Below, one piece after another: positions 1-10,484 of a stretch of DNA of 64,000 nt. The position numbers and the translations under genes were made by a program. The notes beneath the pieces were generated by a model, which ran no database searches, had not been told where the DNA came from, and saw only the letters and a program-made list of their open reading frames with translations. This DNA is from Alopecurus myosuroides (taxonomy: Eukaryota; Streptophyta; Magnoliopsida; Poales; Poaceae), in contig CM054062.1 of NCBI GenBank assembly GCA_028641055.1, positions 137,000,682-137,064,681 on the forward strand, given 5' to 3'. The first letter of the stretch is position 1; the number at the start of each line of letters is the position of its first letter.

Positions 1-357
1 TAGCGGAAAAGGATCCTTGGGGCATGCCTTGTTCAAATCGGTGTAGTCGACGCACATACGCCATGCGGTAGCGGCCTTGGGATCCTCCTTCTTCTTCTCG
101 ACCATGACCGGGTTGGCTAGCCAGTTCGGATGCAGCACCTCCATGATAAAATTTCTTATCAGCAACTTGGTGATCTGGTCACCTATGGCCTTCCTTCTCT
201 CATCTCCGAAACGGCGCATAGCCTGTTTCACTGGTTTGGCGTCAGGACGCACATGTAGCGAGTGCTCAACCAACTCCCTCGGGACACCTGGTAAATCCTC
301 ATTGGACCAGGCGAACACGTCCCGATTCTCACGGAGGAAGTGGATGAGCTCGCTTTC
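1..357 (-). pseudogene. pol: E1 reverse transcriptase, N-terminal part
   Basis: Open in the same frame directly after the TAG at 358-360. Translation begins ESELIHFLRENRDVFAW, continues PGVPRELVEHSLHV, and reaches MCVDYTDLNKACPKDPFPL at the window edge, all standard Ty3/Gypsy RT fingers landmarks. The catalytic YxDD motif would lie outside the window. RT copies element RNA into DNA inside the particle. The TAG separating it from the protease is in the same position as in E4. Confidence 0.88.
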
Positions 358-360
358 CTA

Positions 361-2058
361 TTTCTCCCCCAACCCGGAGCCAATGATGGAAACTCGGTCG
401 GGAAACTCAGGGTCAACCTGGATCTTCTTTGTCTCCTGAGATGCCTGGAACGCCATCCCGTGCTGGGAACTCGGCACGCCCTGCGCACCAGCTTGCGCTG
501 ATTGCGCCATAGCCACCACCTCGTACATCTTTTTCTTCTCGGCAGCAATCACCATGGACTCCGCCAACTAAGAACCAGCAGAGGCACACTCCATGGACTT
601 CTTGTAATCACCAGAGATGGTAATCACGCCATTGGGACCAGGGATCTTCATCGTCAGATATGCAGTGTGTGTAGAGGCCATGAACTTGCTCAGTGCAGGC
701 CTGCCGAGTAGGGCATGGTAGGGGCTCTGGTGATCAACCACCTCGAACTGCAGGCTCTCTGTGCGGCAGTTCTCCCTGGTGCCGAATAGCACATCTATCC
801 ATACTCGGCCAATTGGGTTGCACGAGACTCCGGGCACAATGCCATGGAAAGTGGTCTTGCTAGGTAGCAGCATGTTCTCGGCCATACCGAGCTTCTCGAG
901 TGTGTCTCTGTACACAATGTTGATGCTGCTGCCGTTGTCGATCAGTACCTTGCTGAACCTCACATTCTTCTCAGGACCCAAGAAGGTAGGATCCAGCACC
1001 AAGGCATAGCTACCCGGATTGGGCATCACCTTGGGGTGATCTACTCGGGACCACGTGATCTCTTGGTTGCACCAATGCATATAGTGAGGAACAGCAGGGA
1101 TCACAGCGTTGACCTCCATGGCACGCCTGTGCTGGGATTTCTTGTCGACAGGCTCAGAAGTGAAGATCATGTAGCTCTCGTGGTGCTCCTGGTACCGATT
1201 GCGGTCTCCGCCACCATTGTTGCCATTGTTGTTGTTACCTTGGTTGTTGTTGTTGTTGTTGTTGTTGCCTCTGTTGTTGTTGCGGGTGTAGTAGTAGTTG
1301 TTGTTGTTGTTGCGGTAGCCATCATTGTTGAAGTAGCGGTTGGCTCCTAAAGCCACCTGGTTCACATTCTCTCTTCTCGGGAAGGCTGGAGGCCGAGCAG
1401 CAGGTGCGCGGGCAGGCTGTGCAGCGGCATTCGCAGTCGGCAGAGGAGGAGGAGGAGGCAGGCCCTCATTCTTGATTTCTTCCCACCAACTGCACTGCCG
1501 AGTAGTGTGGTTGGCGGGTCTTGCGGGATGCCGAGTGTGGAAGCTGCATGGGCCATCCTTCATGTCCTTGAACACGAAGTTTGGAGCAGAACCCGAGCTG
1601 CCGCTACCCTGCTTCTTGTTGCCTTGGCCCTGATTCTGGTTCTGCCCGTATGGAGCTCCAGCAGTTTTCGGCCTCTGGCTACTCCCAGCTCCAGTAGCCA
1701 CCGCATTCACCTCCTCTGGGTCGTACCGGGTGTCGATCCGGTCACCTCTGCGCTTGTTGCAGAACTCATTGCGCTTGCTGCTGTTGATGTTGTAGTTCCT
1801 TCTCGGCTCAGGAGCATCAAGAAGGGGCTACGTCGGGTCGCCGAGTGCGTACTGATCCGCAATCCGGATGGTCTCGGCAAGAGTACTCGGCATCTCCCTC
1901 TGGAGCCTTTGCCACAACATGCTGCCATGTCTGCAACCCTGCGCAAACCAAGTGATGGCCTGGGCCTCATTCACACCCTCACAGGTGTTCCTTAGAGTGC
2001 TCCACCGAGTGAGATACTCGCAGTCTGTCTCCTCTTCCCGCTGCCTGCAAGCGGATAG
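361..2058 (-). pseudogene. pro: E1 gag C-terminus and aspartic protease
   Basis: Same frame as the preceding gag segment, with in-frame TAG codons at 1828-1830 and 568-570 and a final TAG at 358-360. It starts with the tail of the gag core (LTRWSTLRNTC), then a Gln/Asn-rich linker, a Cys/His cluster near 1471-1560 (CSFHTRHPARPANHTTRQC) that replaces a canonical CCHC knuckle, a poly-Asn stretch, and a retropepsin domain. The catalytic triad region reads VLIDNGSSINIVY near 926-950 (D-N-G rather than the usual D-T/S-G), and the C-terminal LLGRPALSKFMA motif closes the domain. The protease would cut the polyprotein. TAG at 1828 and 568 again fit CAG to TAG. Function is lost in this copy. Confidence 0.85.
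1208..1335 (-). repeat. GTT/AAC-rich tract coding poly-Asn in E1
   Basis: Runs of gtt on the plus strand give Asn-rich protein on the minus strand (tracts of up to eight Asn, mixed with Tyr, Arg and Gly) between the Cys/His cluster and the protease. A plus-strand reading is poly-Val and is only a shadow. Confidence 0.85.
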
Positions 2059-2061
2059 CTA

Positions 2062-3831
2062 CTGCGGCCTATTCGGCCTCCGGTAGGTGCTGGTGAAGTT
2101 GCTGACGAATGCCTCCGCGAAGTCAAGCCAGCAGTTGATGTTGTGCTTGGGCAAGTTGTTGAGCCAGGTTCTTGCTGGTCCCTCGAGCATCTGCGGGATG
2201 TACCGCACGGCCCACCTCCGATTGCCGCCTGCAATGTGCACGGCTGTGACATAGTCATTGAGCCAATCTTCCGGCTTGGTGCTGCCGTCATAGCACTTGG
2301 TCCCCCTTGCGAGCTGGAACTGCTTCACGGATGGCTCCGTCATGATGCGGGGACCAAAGCACTCTGGGCCAGGCGGCCCCTTGCTCTCGAGTTGCGCGGA
2401 TAGAGAAATCCGGTCCAGCTTGTGCCTCGCGTCACTGGGCTCCAGCATGCGCTCACCCACGCGATCCAAGATGTCATAACCAGCCAGCCCCATGGCCGAG
2501 TAGCCATCATAATATCTGTCCACCTGCACGACTGCAGGCTGCTCCACCGGGTTGGCGGCTGGCGCGGCTGCGCGCGGCTGTGGCCTCTGCCGAGTAGGCT
2601 GAGCAGCCTGATGCCGAGAAGGTCCTGGGCGCTCTCCATCCCGCGGCTGGCTGTGAGCTTTTTGGGCTTGAAAGCCTGCTCCTGCAGTGTTGTGTTTTTT
2701 ACCGGACTGCCGCGGCACAGCGAGCTGTTTCGCGGCGACAGCCGGGTCGTACACCTGCATCTGCCTGTCTCTGCCGGAGTGCCCACTTCGGTCCCTCTCG
2801 CGACTAGGATGCGGAGATGAAGCCTGATCGTTAGATCTAGCCGCATGCGAGTGCACCACCTGAGAAGCTCCAGCACCCGGATTGGCTTTCCGGAACTCCT
2901 CGTTCTGCCTAGCAGCCTCTAGCACCAGCTCATTGAGCCTCTCCTGCTGCCTAGCGCGTGCTTCGCCGTCGAGATGCGGCAACTCTGCGGCTACAACCTC
3001 AGCAGCTCTAAGGGTTTTGGGGGGGGTACTGTATCTGGGTCTGGTGGAGGTGTTTGCGGACTGACTGGGAGCCTCTACAACCGTTGCCATCTCAGCACCT
3101 ATGTTGCGACGCGTAGCACCTACTTTGCTAGCTCTCCTAACAACTGGTGTAAAACCGTGAGCCTTGTTGTACTCGTTCTGATCTAGACTAAGCTCTAGCC
3201 TAATCTTCTCCAACTCCGCCTGCTCGGCGAGCAGCTCCTGGCGCTGCCGGTCGAGCTGGGCCTTCATGGACAGGAGCTCAAGATCAGTGGGAGGCGGCAT
3301 ACCCATCCGCACGGCGGACGCGGGTATCGTCGGAGTAGTGGAGGGAGCAAGATTGCAGTCCTTCTCGTAAGGCTTGTGCGTCTTCCCGCCAGCACTCGGG
3401 CCAGCGAGATCCTCGATAACGCCCGCGGCGGTAGCAGCCGCACCCTTCCCGGCGTCAGCAGCAGGGCCGGTCATCATCACCTCCGCGACGTCCGCAGAGC
3501 AGCCCAACGGCTTCCCGCGTGCGGCGATGACAGCAGGTGGATCTTCCGCGACATGCACCAGCTCGGGGTACTCGCGGTCGATGACGGTGGCGACGTAGAC
3601 GAGGTGCGTGCCGAAGGAGATCACCGAGCCGCCCTCCGGCATGGCCCTGCCGCCGAAATCGCCAGCGTTGTCGGCGACGAAGTCGAAGGAGCCGAATCTA
3701 TGGACGAGGCCACAGACCACGCGCTCTCCGGTAGCAGTAATCGATCCCGTCCGAACGGAAACTCCAGCCAGCGCCGCTGGTTGCCCCACGGTGGGCGCCA
3801 ACAGTCGTCGTGGTGTCACGGCAGATGCCAT
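2062..3831 (-). pseudogene. gag: E1 gag, N-terminal and core part (ends at in-frame TAG)
   Basis: Reads from an ATG at 3831, inside the 5' LTR, through the primer site (LAPTVGQ) to a TAG at 2059-2061. The first half is low-complexity, Ala/Pro/Arg/Gln-rich and charged. The last 120 residues are the retrotransposon gag core, with KCYDGSTKPEDWLNDYVTAV and a following WLNNLPK...W.DFAEAFVSNF pattern (Pfam Retrotrans_gag type). This protein would form the cytoplasmic virus-like particle. The stop falls where Gln would fit, so CAG to TAG is likely. The frame simply continues behind the stop, so I treat this and the next entry as one broken gene. Start choice: the next downstream ATGs would lose the conserved LAPTVGQ segment shared with E4. 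Confidence 0.85.
3783..3800 (-). promoter_or_regulatory. E1 primer binding site, tRNA-Lys type
   Basis: TGGCGCCCACCGTGGGGC on the minus strand is complementary to the 3' end of plant tRNA-Lys including its CCA. It lies two bases from the LTR and is at the same time coding for LAPTVG in the gag frame. The identical 18-mer is the primer site of E4. Confidence 0.88.
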
Positions 3832-4650
3832 AGGATGGCTAAAGTTGTGGGGACGATGGACGCTGGAGGCGCTCGGGGAGGGATCACGCAGCGAGTAGCC
3901 GCGTGAGTGTGAAGCTAGCACTGCAAAGAACAAGATCTACCCAGGTTCAGGGCCCTCGTGTGGAGGTAAAACCCCTACTCCTGCCTTTCTCTCTTTATAT
4001 TCGAGTCTCACCGAATAGCCACAGTTCAAACGTTTCTCACTACCGAGTAGCCACTCTTCTCTCTACCTACTGCAGTCCTTAGTCGTGTCGTCCCTCGCGC
4101 AGGAGGAGGCAGGGCACCTTATATATTGGTGCCCAGCCGGATACAGCCAAGGTGTTGACATTATGTGCACACTGTGTACTTCCGGGTTCCCGCTGACACC
4201 TTTACACCTTTTGGCTTCCTGGATTGTCTTCATGTGCAAAGTCGTTCCGCAGAACCGAGGAGCTGATCTGTTATCACTGCTACGAACACACAGTAGGTCC
4301 CCCTATCCTGCGACGCCCTGCTGACATACTGTCACGGTCAGGCACGCGCTCCGCAGATGAACAGTGCCGTGAACAGTGCCAAAGTACGGACCCGGGATAC
4401 GCGGGATCCTGTGTCAGAACGGCTCCTTTGACTTCTGGCCCGAGTAGGAGACCGCCATTTCTACTCGGACCACTTCCTCTACCCGGAGGAGAATAACTTC
4501 CCTGATTCTTCCTCCTGGCCTTCAGTCTGTACGGTCGAATAGCGGACGACCAGGTAGCGAGTACCGGGTTGCCGCTACTCTGCCAAGTGTCTCTTCTGAT
4601 CTTGCCCTTTAGCACTTGCCTTTACCCTACTCGGGGGTATCCCCCCGACA
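3803..4650 (-). repeat. E1 5' LTR (848 bp)
   Basis: In element orientation it starts TGTCGGGGGGATACCCCC (plus-strand end at 4650) and ends two bases before the primer site. The expected terminal CA reads CT here, a probable substitution. The partner LTR lies outside the window, so age cannot be estimated. The gag ATG sits inside it, 29 bases from its end. Confidence 0.85.
4112..4134 (-). promoter_or_regulatory. E1 LTR TATA box inside a 7-bp inverted repeat
   Basis: TATATAA (minus strand, 4125-4119) is flanked by perfect arms GGGCACC and GGTGCCC. The position, about 520 bases into the LTR, is reasonable for the U3 promoter. Confidence 0.55.
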
Positions 4651-5416
4651 GCATGCAAGATCACAAATAGCATATGCAAATAAAGACTATAATAAACTTG
4701 GCATAAGTTCAATTTTCATCGGATCCCAGCAAACACAACATATAGAATTACAGAAGATCAATCTCGATCATGATAGGAAGCTCACGAGATCTAAACATGG
4801 AGGCATATGAGGAGAAGACAACCATCTAGCTACAGCTACGAACCCGTAGTCCAAGGATTAACTACTCACGCATCACTCCGGAGGCAGGCATGGTGATGGA
4901 GAGGCCTCCGGTGATGATCTCCTCTCTGGCAGGGTGCCGAAAACAGCTTCAGAACCCCCTGTGATCTAGGGTTGACGGTGACAGCGGCTGCGGAACTTTT
5001 AGGGAATTTTTCATCAGGTGTTTAGGGTTTTCCATCCGGGGGATTAAATAGGCGAAAGGGCAAAGGAGGTGGATCTCCAGGGGCCCCACACCCATAGCTG
5101 GCGCGGCCAGGGGGCTGCGCCACCCTATGGTGTGGCCCCCCTGGTGCCCGTCTTCGACTCTTCTTAAGTGTTCTGGATGCTTCCGGGGAAAATAGGCACT
5201 TCGGGCTTTGTGGGGTCCAATTCCGAGAATGTTTCCAGAACAACTTTTCGTAAACCAAAAACAGGAGAAAACAAGGAACTCGCACTTGGCATCTTGTTAA
5301 TAGGTTAGTCCCGGAAAACGTATAAAAAATGCTATAAATAAGGGAGAAAACAAGTAGCAATTGACATAATATGATCATGTGGCATCAGAAACTATAGATA
5401 CCTTGGAGACGTATCA
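4651..5416 (-). repeat. E2 3' LTR, first 766 bp (rest displaced by E1)
   Basis: In element direction it starts TGATACGTCTCCAAGG at 5416, directly after a polypurine tract. It contains a possible TATA-like TATTTAAT at 5050-5043 followed by a GC-rich leader, and stops at 4651 where E1 is inserted. It is related to, but roughly a quarter to a third different from, the LTR at 29923-31287. Confidence 0.82.
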
Positions 5417-5431
5417 ATTATCCCCAAGCTT
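5417..5431 (-). promoter_or_regulatory. E2 polypurine tract
   Basis: AAGCTTGGGGATAAT on the minus strand abuts the LTR start TGATACG. It is the expected plus-strand DNA primer site. The same 12-mer AAGCTTGGGGAT recurs inside E2 at 27945-27956 and 28058-28069. Confidence 0.75.
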
Positions 5432-6083
5432 AGTTCCTAATCGTCCTCGAGTAGGTAAACGATAAAACAATAATTTATGAAGTGACATGCTACTAACATA
5501 AACATGATCAATCTAATGTAAAAGCAGATGCACGCTGAGATCATAGAACTTCAAACACAAACATGATAAATGGAACTTTAATAATAAAGCATAGCAATTA
5601 CTTTGCATCACGAAGAGTATCTCAAATAAAGGATCATGAATAATAATGCAAAGAAAGGTAGACGTTTGTTTCAGGTATAGAGAAAGCATGGCAAAGTGAT
5701 ATTTCGCTAGTCCTTAAGAGTGGGGCAAAACATAAATGCCAGGACACCTTCAAAGTTCATGAGGAAGACTAGAACAAATAATTTAAGAACACGTAATATC
5801 ACATTATGAAGTAATTATTTATGTTTATGGGACAAATGGACATAGAACTCAGAATAGAAAAAATGCTCTTTCAACTATGCATGAAGCTAGAAGATGGAGA
5901 CTCAACATAAAAGTAAAAGAAAGGCCCTTCGCAGAGGGAAGCAGGGATCACTCATGTGCTAGAGCTTTTATTTTATTAAACAGAGGTATTAAAAGTTTGA
6001 CACTCCTCCCATCCATCTTTCACAAACCATGCCTAACTGAATCCTCGAGTGCCTGCCAACAATCACATACCGTGGAGGACTGT
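5432..6083 (-). other. E2 internal region, 3' non-coding part
   Basis: AT-rich, with no convincing reading frame on either strand. It continues across the E3 insertion at 16759. The last five bases (actgt, 6079-6083) are one side of the E3 target duplication. Confidence 0.7.
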
Positions 6084-7599
6084 TGTAACAGCCCAAGTAT
6101 GAAAACCTACCATTTAGAATGTTTGATTTCTTGTTATTAAAGCATTGCATCATGTCATCATGTTTATTCCCTTGCTTGCATTTGTTACTATTTGTTTTGC
6201 TACTGATTTTATTCTGTTTTCATAATGAAATCCAAACAAATTCAACTTTGTTTTCATACTTGCTCTGTTACAACATTGGATGTAAAAATCACAAACAAAA
6301 ACAACCACATTGTTTTCTTATAATTCCATAATGCTCACTACTTAAATTAATGGTTTTAACCCAAGCAATTAAATCCAAATCACATTTAAAAAACTCAAGT
6401 TCAATTTCAAACAGCACCAACTTCCAAGTCATGAAAACTAACAAACTATTCTAATAATTTTAATCACTTTGATAATAGGGTTCACCCTATTATTTTTGTT
6501 GTTTTCCTTATTACTCAATTAAGTTGCAAGTTATTTAAATTCAAACCAAATCACTAAGCAACACCTCTTTTGAAATTATAACACTCATCAAAACAAATCA
6601 ACTCCATTTGGTTATATTTAACATAGGGTTCACCCTATTAAAACCTTTGTTTTCAATATTATTTTATTTAATAACAAAATACCTTAAATTTGAGCTAATT
6701 CCAAACAACACCAAAATTCACATGTTTTTGGAAAACCAAAGTTGACATTTGGTAGGCCTTGACCTAATTAACTCACAGTAATTTTTTTCCAATTTTTTGC
6801 AACTCTAAATCTATCTATTCCTTCCAATTTCTTCTTGCTACAAAAAAAAAGAAAAACAAAATAGAAAAAAAGGAGAGAGAGGAGCAGCAGCAGGCCCAAC
6901 CCTTCTTCTCCCCCTAGCCTTTTTTTTTCGGCCCAGCCCACTCCACCTCATCTTCTTCGTACGGACGCGGGGGAAAAGATCTCTGTCGCTGTCACCGACT
7001 CCCCCCCACCTCAACCACTCCCCCTCGCCCTTATCTCCCCCTAGAGGCTCCCTCCAAACCCTAGGTTTTTCCCCCTCCCCTCCTCAGCCGCCGCCAAGTC
7101 CCCTCTCTTCCTCTCACCTCTCGGATTTCTTTCCCTCTGTGCCATACCGAGATGAAGTGGCGGAAGCAGCCACCTTTACTGTCGAATTTCGTCGCCGTCG
7201 GTCCTCCTCAAACGTGTACGGCTACCCCAGCACCACAACGGTGAGCTCTCCTTTCCATTCCACCCTTTTCCCATCTCGATTGGCTGAGGAATCTTGCTCC
7301 CGTCGAGGTGTAGCTCCGTCAGCCATGGACGCCGTGGTTGCACGTCTGATGGAAACGATGCTCCTAACCGCGGCCTCTCAACCCGTGTTGGTACACGCCA
7401 ACAGCAGCAGCGCGCCCACCGCAACCCCAGCACGCCTTGCTGCCATCCGCGAGTCGCCCCAACGCGCACGGATCGACGGCAGGCCGCCGGCCACCTCTGT
7501 TATCCCGAGCGAGATGCAGTTGACAGAACCACGTTCAGTTTCAGGCTTTCCCGTCAAGACCACCTCAAAAACCCACGCGATCTTTACCTATCAGATCCG

Positions 7600-7674
7600 A
7601 GCGAGTACCACAGTGGTTAGGCAGTGGTGCGCGCAAGCCACCCTAGGTCCTGGGTTCGAGTCCCGCACCCCACC
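7600..7674 (+). other. tRNA-like segment 1 in E3 left LTR
   Basis: An A-box-like TACCACAGTGG (7606-7616, compare TAGCTCAGTGG) with a possible D stem CCAC/GTGG, a perfect B box GGTTCGAGTCC (7653-7663) and a T5 run at 7675-7679 as an RNA polymerase III terminator. The acceptor stem does not pair well, so it is a tRNA-derived relic or SINE-like head, not a working tRNA. Confidence 0.6.
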
Positions 7675-7759
7675 TTTTTGCTGTTAATTTCGTTTGGTTC
7701 AGAATTGGTTGTCTGAACCATATCCACCCCACTGCCCCCTGTCTGTCACAAGAAGCAGC

Positions 7760-7825
7760 TCATCCCACTGGTTAGGCCTCCCTTGTGCAGTCAGGAGGTG
7801 AGGGGATCGAATCCCCCCTCCCACA
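7760..7825 (+). other. tRNA-like segment 2 in E3 left LTR
   Basis: CCTCC/GGAGG can form an anticodon-type stem. GGGGATCGAATCCCC forms a T-arm-like hairpin carrying the B-box variant GGATCGAATCC (7804-7814). TGGTTAGGC is shared with segment 1. There is no close T-run terminator. Confidence 0.5.
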
Positions 7826-9073
7826 GTAAAACAAACATTTTATTTTTGCAATGTTTTGCTACCTCACCTTCTCAGTAATCACACATAGGCCCCTGGTAAT
7901 TAAATTCTAGCCCTGAAATAATTTTTCCTAAGTCCCTAATAAGGTAAAAATGGCAGATTCACCCCAAATCTTGTAAATTGCATAAGAAATTCATCCCAAC
8001 TCCAATTTTAACTTTTTAAATATGTTTTCTGTCCCAAATTAAATGTTCTATCCAAATATAAAATTTGTTTACTGTTTTGAATATTTTAAATTGGTGCAAT
8101 ATTTGAAAACTTGTCAAATTCACTTAAACTTGCAAAATTCATAACTTGAGCATAAAAATTCCAAATTCCACAAACTAAATATGTTTTCCAATCAACTTTT
8201 CATGTACTTTCCAAATATAAATTTTGTTTGCTGTTTTGAATAATTTAAGTTGCTGAAAACAACTGTTTCTTGTTTAATGCATCTAAAATTGCCAAAATAA
8301 TAACTTGCTCATTTTAAATCCAATTTCCACAAATAAAATATGTTTTCCATGCTAAATTAAACCACCTTTTCAAATATAGACTTTGTTTTCTGTTTTGAAT
8401 AATTACAATTGGTTAAATAATTTAAACCTTGTTTAATTCATTTAAAATTGGTAATTTCATAACTTGATCAAAACAAATTCTTTTGGGACATATAAAATAT
8501 GTTTTAAAACCCTAAAAGCATAACATTTTCAAATATGAACTTCACTCAATGTTTTGAACAAATAAAAATTCAAATAAGTTCATGTTTGAATTAAATTCAT
8601 TTAATTCTTGCTTAAACTTGTTTAATTCATAAATAATTTATTTGAAATCCTTTTTCAACAAGTGAAACATGTATTCCATCTAAAATTTGGTGTTCTTCTC
8701 AAATATAAACTTTGTTATCTATTTTGAACAATTAAAGGTGGTGAAAACAACAAATGCTTGTGTGACACCTTTAAGTAACCAAAATTTCTTAACTTAATAA
8801 ATGAATTTCCAAACTTGGTAAACCTTATTTCACATTGTTTCTATTGTTGTTATTTTTCTGTTTTCCTCATCCATGCATCATGCTAATCCACTTTCATATG
8901 ATGATTAGTTGTAAAACAATTAATTCAACCATAATTCATGGGCTTTACATATGCAATCCAATTGCATGTGGGTCCATTTAATCATGTTGTTATCTTGTCA
9001 ACTAGTTTATTTCTATGCATCAATTAAATGGTCATGCATCATCCCATGTTTGTGCACTATGCCATGTTATTGA

Positions 9074-9194
9074 TTGTTTATCCTTCTGCAATGTTTGTTT
9101 GCTTCTTCTCGGATACACGACGACGTTGAGACCGACGATACTTACGACACCCCTTCTAAGGAGTTAGCTCAGTACCAGGCTACTGGGTTTGCAG
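9074..9194 (+). other. Exon-like block in E3 left LTR, GC donor
   Basis: Open in one frame from 9074 and rich in Asp, Glu and Thr (VETDDTYDTPSKELAQYQ). It ends TTTGCAG|GCAAG, a strong GC-type 5' splice site, with the donor at 9195-9196. The split codon is G plus two bases of the next exon. I found no clean acceptor AG at its 5' end, so its true start is uncertain. Families B and C have an equivalent block. Confidence 0.45.
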
Positions 9195-9932
9195 GCAAGT
9201 TATCACTCACATGAACCATCGTGTTCCTTTCAACATTGGTTACCGATACTTTCCGTTGTCTATTCTGCTAGCCCTATGATTAGTTGCTTCTGTTACGAAC
9301 CTATCACATGTATCCTTTAACCCTGATATTGCCTCACCTCCATACCTATAACCATTGCTTGTTGCCCGTGTCTTACTAGCATGCTTAGGGTTGTTTTGCT
9401 CGAGTCTGTTACCCGTTACTTTCTGTTACTATTTCTATTACGTTCTGGGGGCTCGATGTTTAATCAATCAATCATGCTAATGTTATTGTTAAATAATAAT
9501 TTGATGATAAGGCACCGGCAGGAGGCCCAGGGTGGTTTTGAGGCCTGCTAGTGTCGACCCTAATAGGAAAAGGGTCTTGTCTACTGATCCATGATGAGCG
9601 CACTAACCGCATGTGGGAAGCGAGTATGGGCGCCCCCTCAATTTGATTCGATTCGCATCTCGTCCAAATCGCCTCATTTAGTTCGTGTTTTCCATTTGCC
9701 GCATGCATGTTCTTGCGAGCCCAGGCCAGGGTGGAACTTTCGTAGTCGGCATATAGGGGGACACGTTCTTAGAGTGCTATGAGGGTCCATTTTCTTCTGG
9801 GCTCGATTAGCCGTGCGCCCAAGGTTCTTTGGGCTTGATGCGGAGAAGAGTTGAGTTGTGTTGAGTGCCCCGCTTGGTGGAAGGGCCTTTCCATCTGGCG
9901 GGTTATTCATGCGTGTACGGCCAAATTGGTGC

Positions 9933-9997
9933 AACCCTGCAGGGATAATCTTCTCGAGAAGCCGTGTTTTCCGCGGTTATGGATTACTTGGTGAAAG
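9933..9997 (+). other. Conserved hairpin block in E3 left LTR
   Basis: Contains CCTGCAGGGATAA and a CCGTG/CGCGG stem (pairing with one G-U), followed by TTATGGATTACTTGGTG. Recognisable counterparts lie at 54401-54463 and 40266-40318 in the other two families, always inside the GC-AG intron. Confidence 0.55.
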
Positions 9998-10419
9998 TAC
10001 TGGCTAACAAGTACTCAGGAAAACTTAAACCTAATGATTAACAACTTTACACCCAATGATTAACAACTTGACTAGTAATAGGGTTATTGACACAATAATC
10101 TGCTTCATCTTTAATCCAACTGTGTGAGTTATCCTCGGATTGCTTCTTTGGATAAGGGGCGAGATCCAGGATGGGTTTGTTTTGAAGTTATCTTTCAGTT
10201 GGTTACAATACTCGATCTTATCCCCTTTCTGTTAGTTGGAAGTTGTAGTTCTCTGTAGTTGGTTAGCGCAGCCAGTTGCAGCATCTTTTATATCCCCCTT
10301 TCTTCCGTTGAACCCAAGGCATCTGTGCTTGGTGTTGACGGGATACACTTTGGTGAACTGTGAGTCTTGCTTGCCAGTACGTTTATGTACTGACCCCTTT
10401 GGGGCTGTGGTTTCCGCAG

Positions 10420-10484
10420 ACGACGTTTCCGAGGATCTACATGGTGGCTACTACGTGGAGTATGACGAGACTGCTGACGAGTAG
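10420..10484 (+). other. Last exon-like block in E3 left LTR, acidic tail and TAG
   Basis: Preceded by the acceptor TGGTTTCCGCAG (AG at 10418-10419). Joined to the block ending at 9194 across a 1225-base GC-AG intron it stays open and ends YVEYDETADE followed by TAG (10482-10484). A GGCCTCTTAGGCC palindrome and TGATGTAATG polyadenylation-like sequence follow. No known domain; the product, if made, would be small and acidic. Confidence 0.45.

Larger units (their letters stand above)
1..4650 (-). mobile_element. E1: Tat-lineage Ty3/Gypsy element, 5' portion
   Basis: A minus-strand LTR retrotransposon cut by the window start. In its own direction it shows a 5' LTR (4650 to 3803), a tRNA-Lys primer site, gag, retropepsin and the start of reverse transcriptase (RT). 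The order gag-PR-RT and the CVDYTDLNKACPKDPFPL type RT start assign it to Ty3/Gypsy. The primer site plus similarity of gag and protease to E4 suggest the Tat lineage (inference). It is inserted in the LTR of E2 at 4650/4651; the adjacent 4651-4655 (gcatg) should be one copy of the target duplication, the other copy lying outside the window. The gag-pol frame is constant over 3.8 kb but carries four TAG stops, so the copy is dead though not very old. Confidence 0.93.

Noticed and set aside
1036..1350. Plus-strand poly-Val frame
   Set aside because: Shadow of the poly-Asn codons of E1 gag-pro on the other strand.
7600..7674. Functional tRNA gene
   Set aside because: The B box is perfect but the acceptor stem does not pair and the anticodon arm is irregular; treated as tRNA-like only.
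7139..7687. 182-codon frame in the E3 LTR (copy at 12936-13484)
   Set aside because: It reads through the tRNA-like segment and the splice donor at 7241, uses a non-ATG start, and overlaps other open frames; GC-rich leaders readily stay open by composition.
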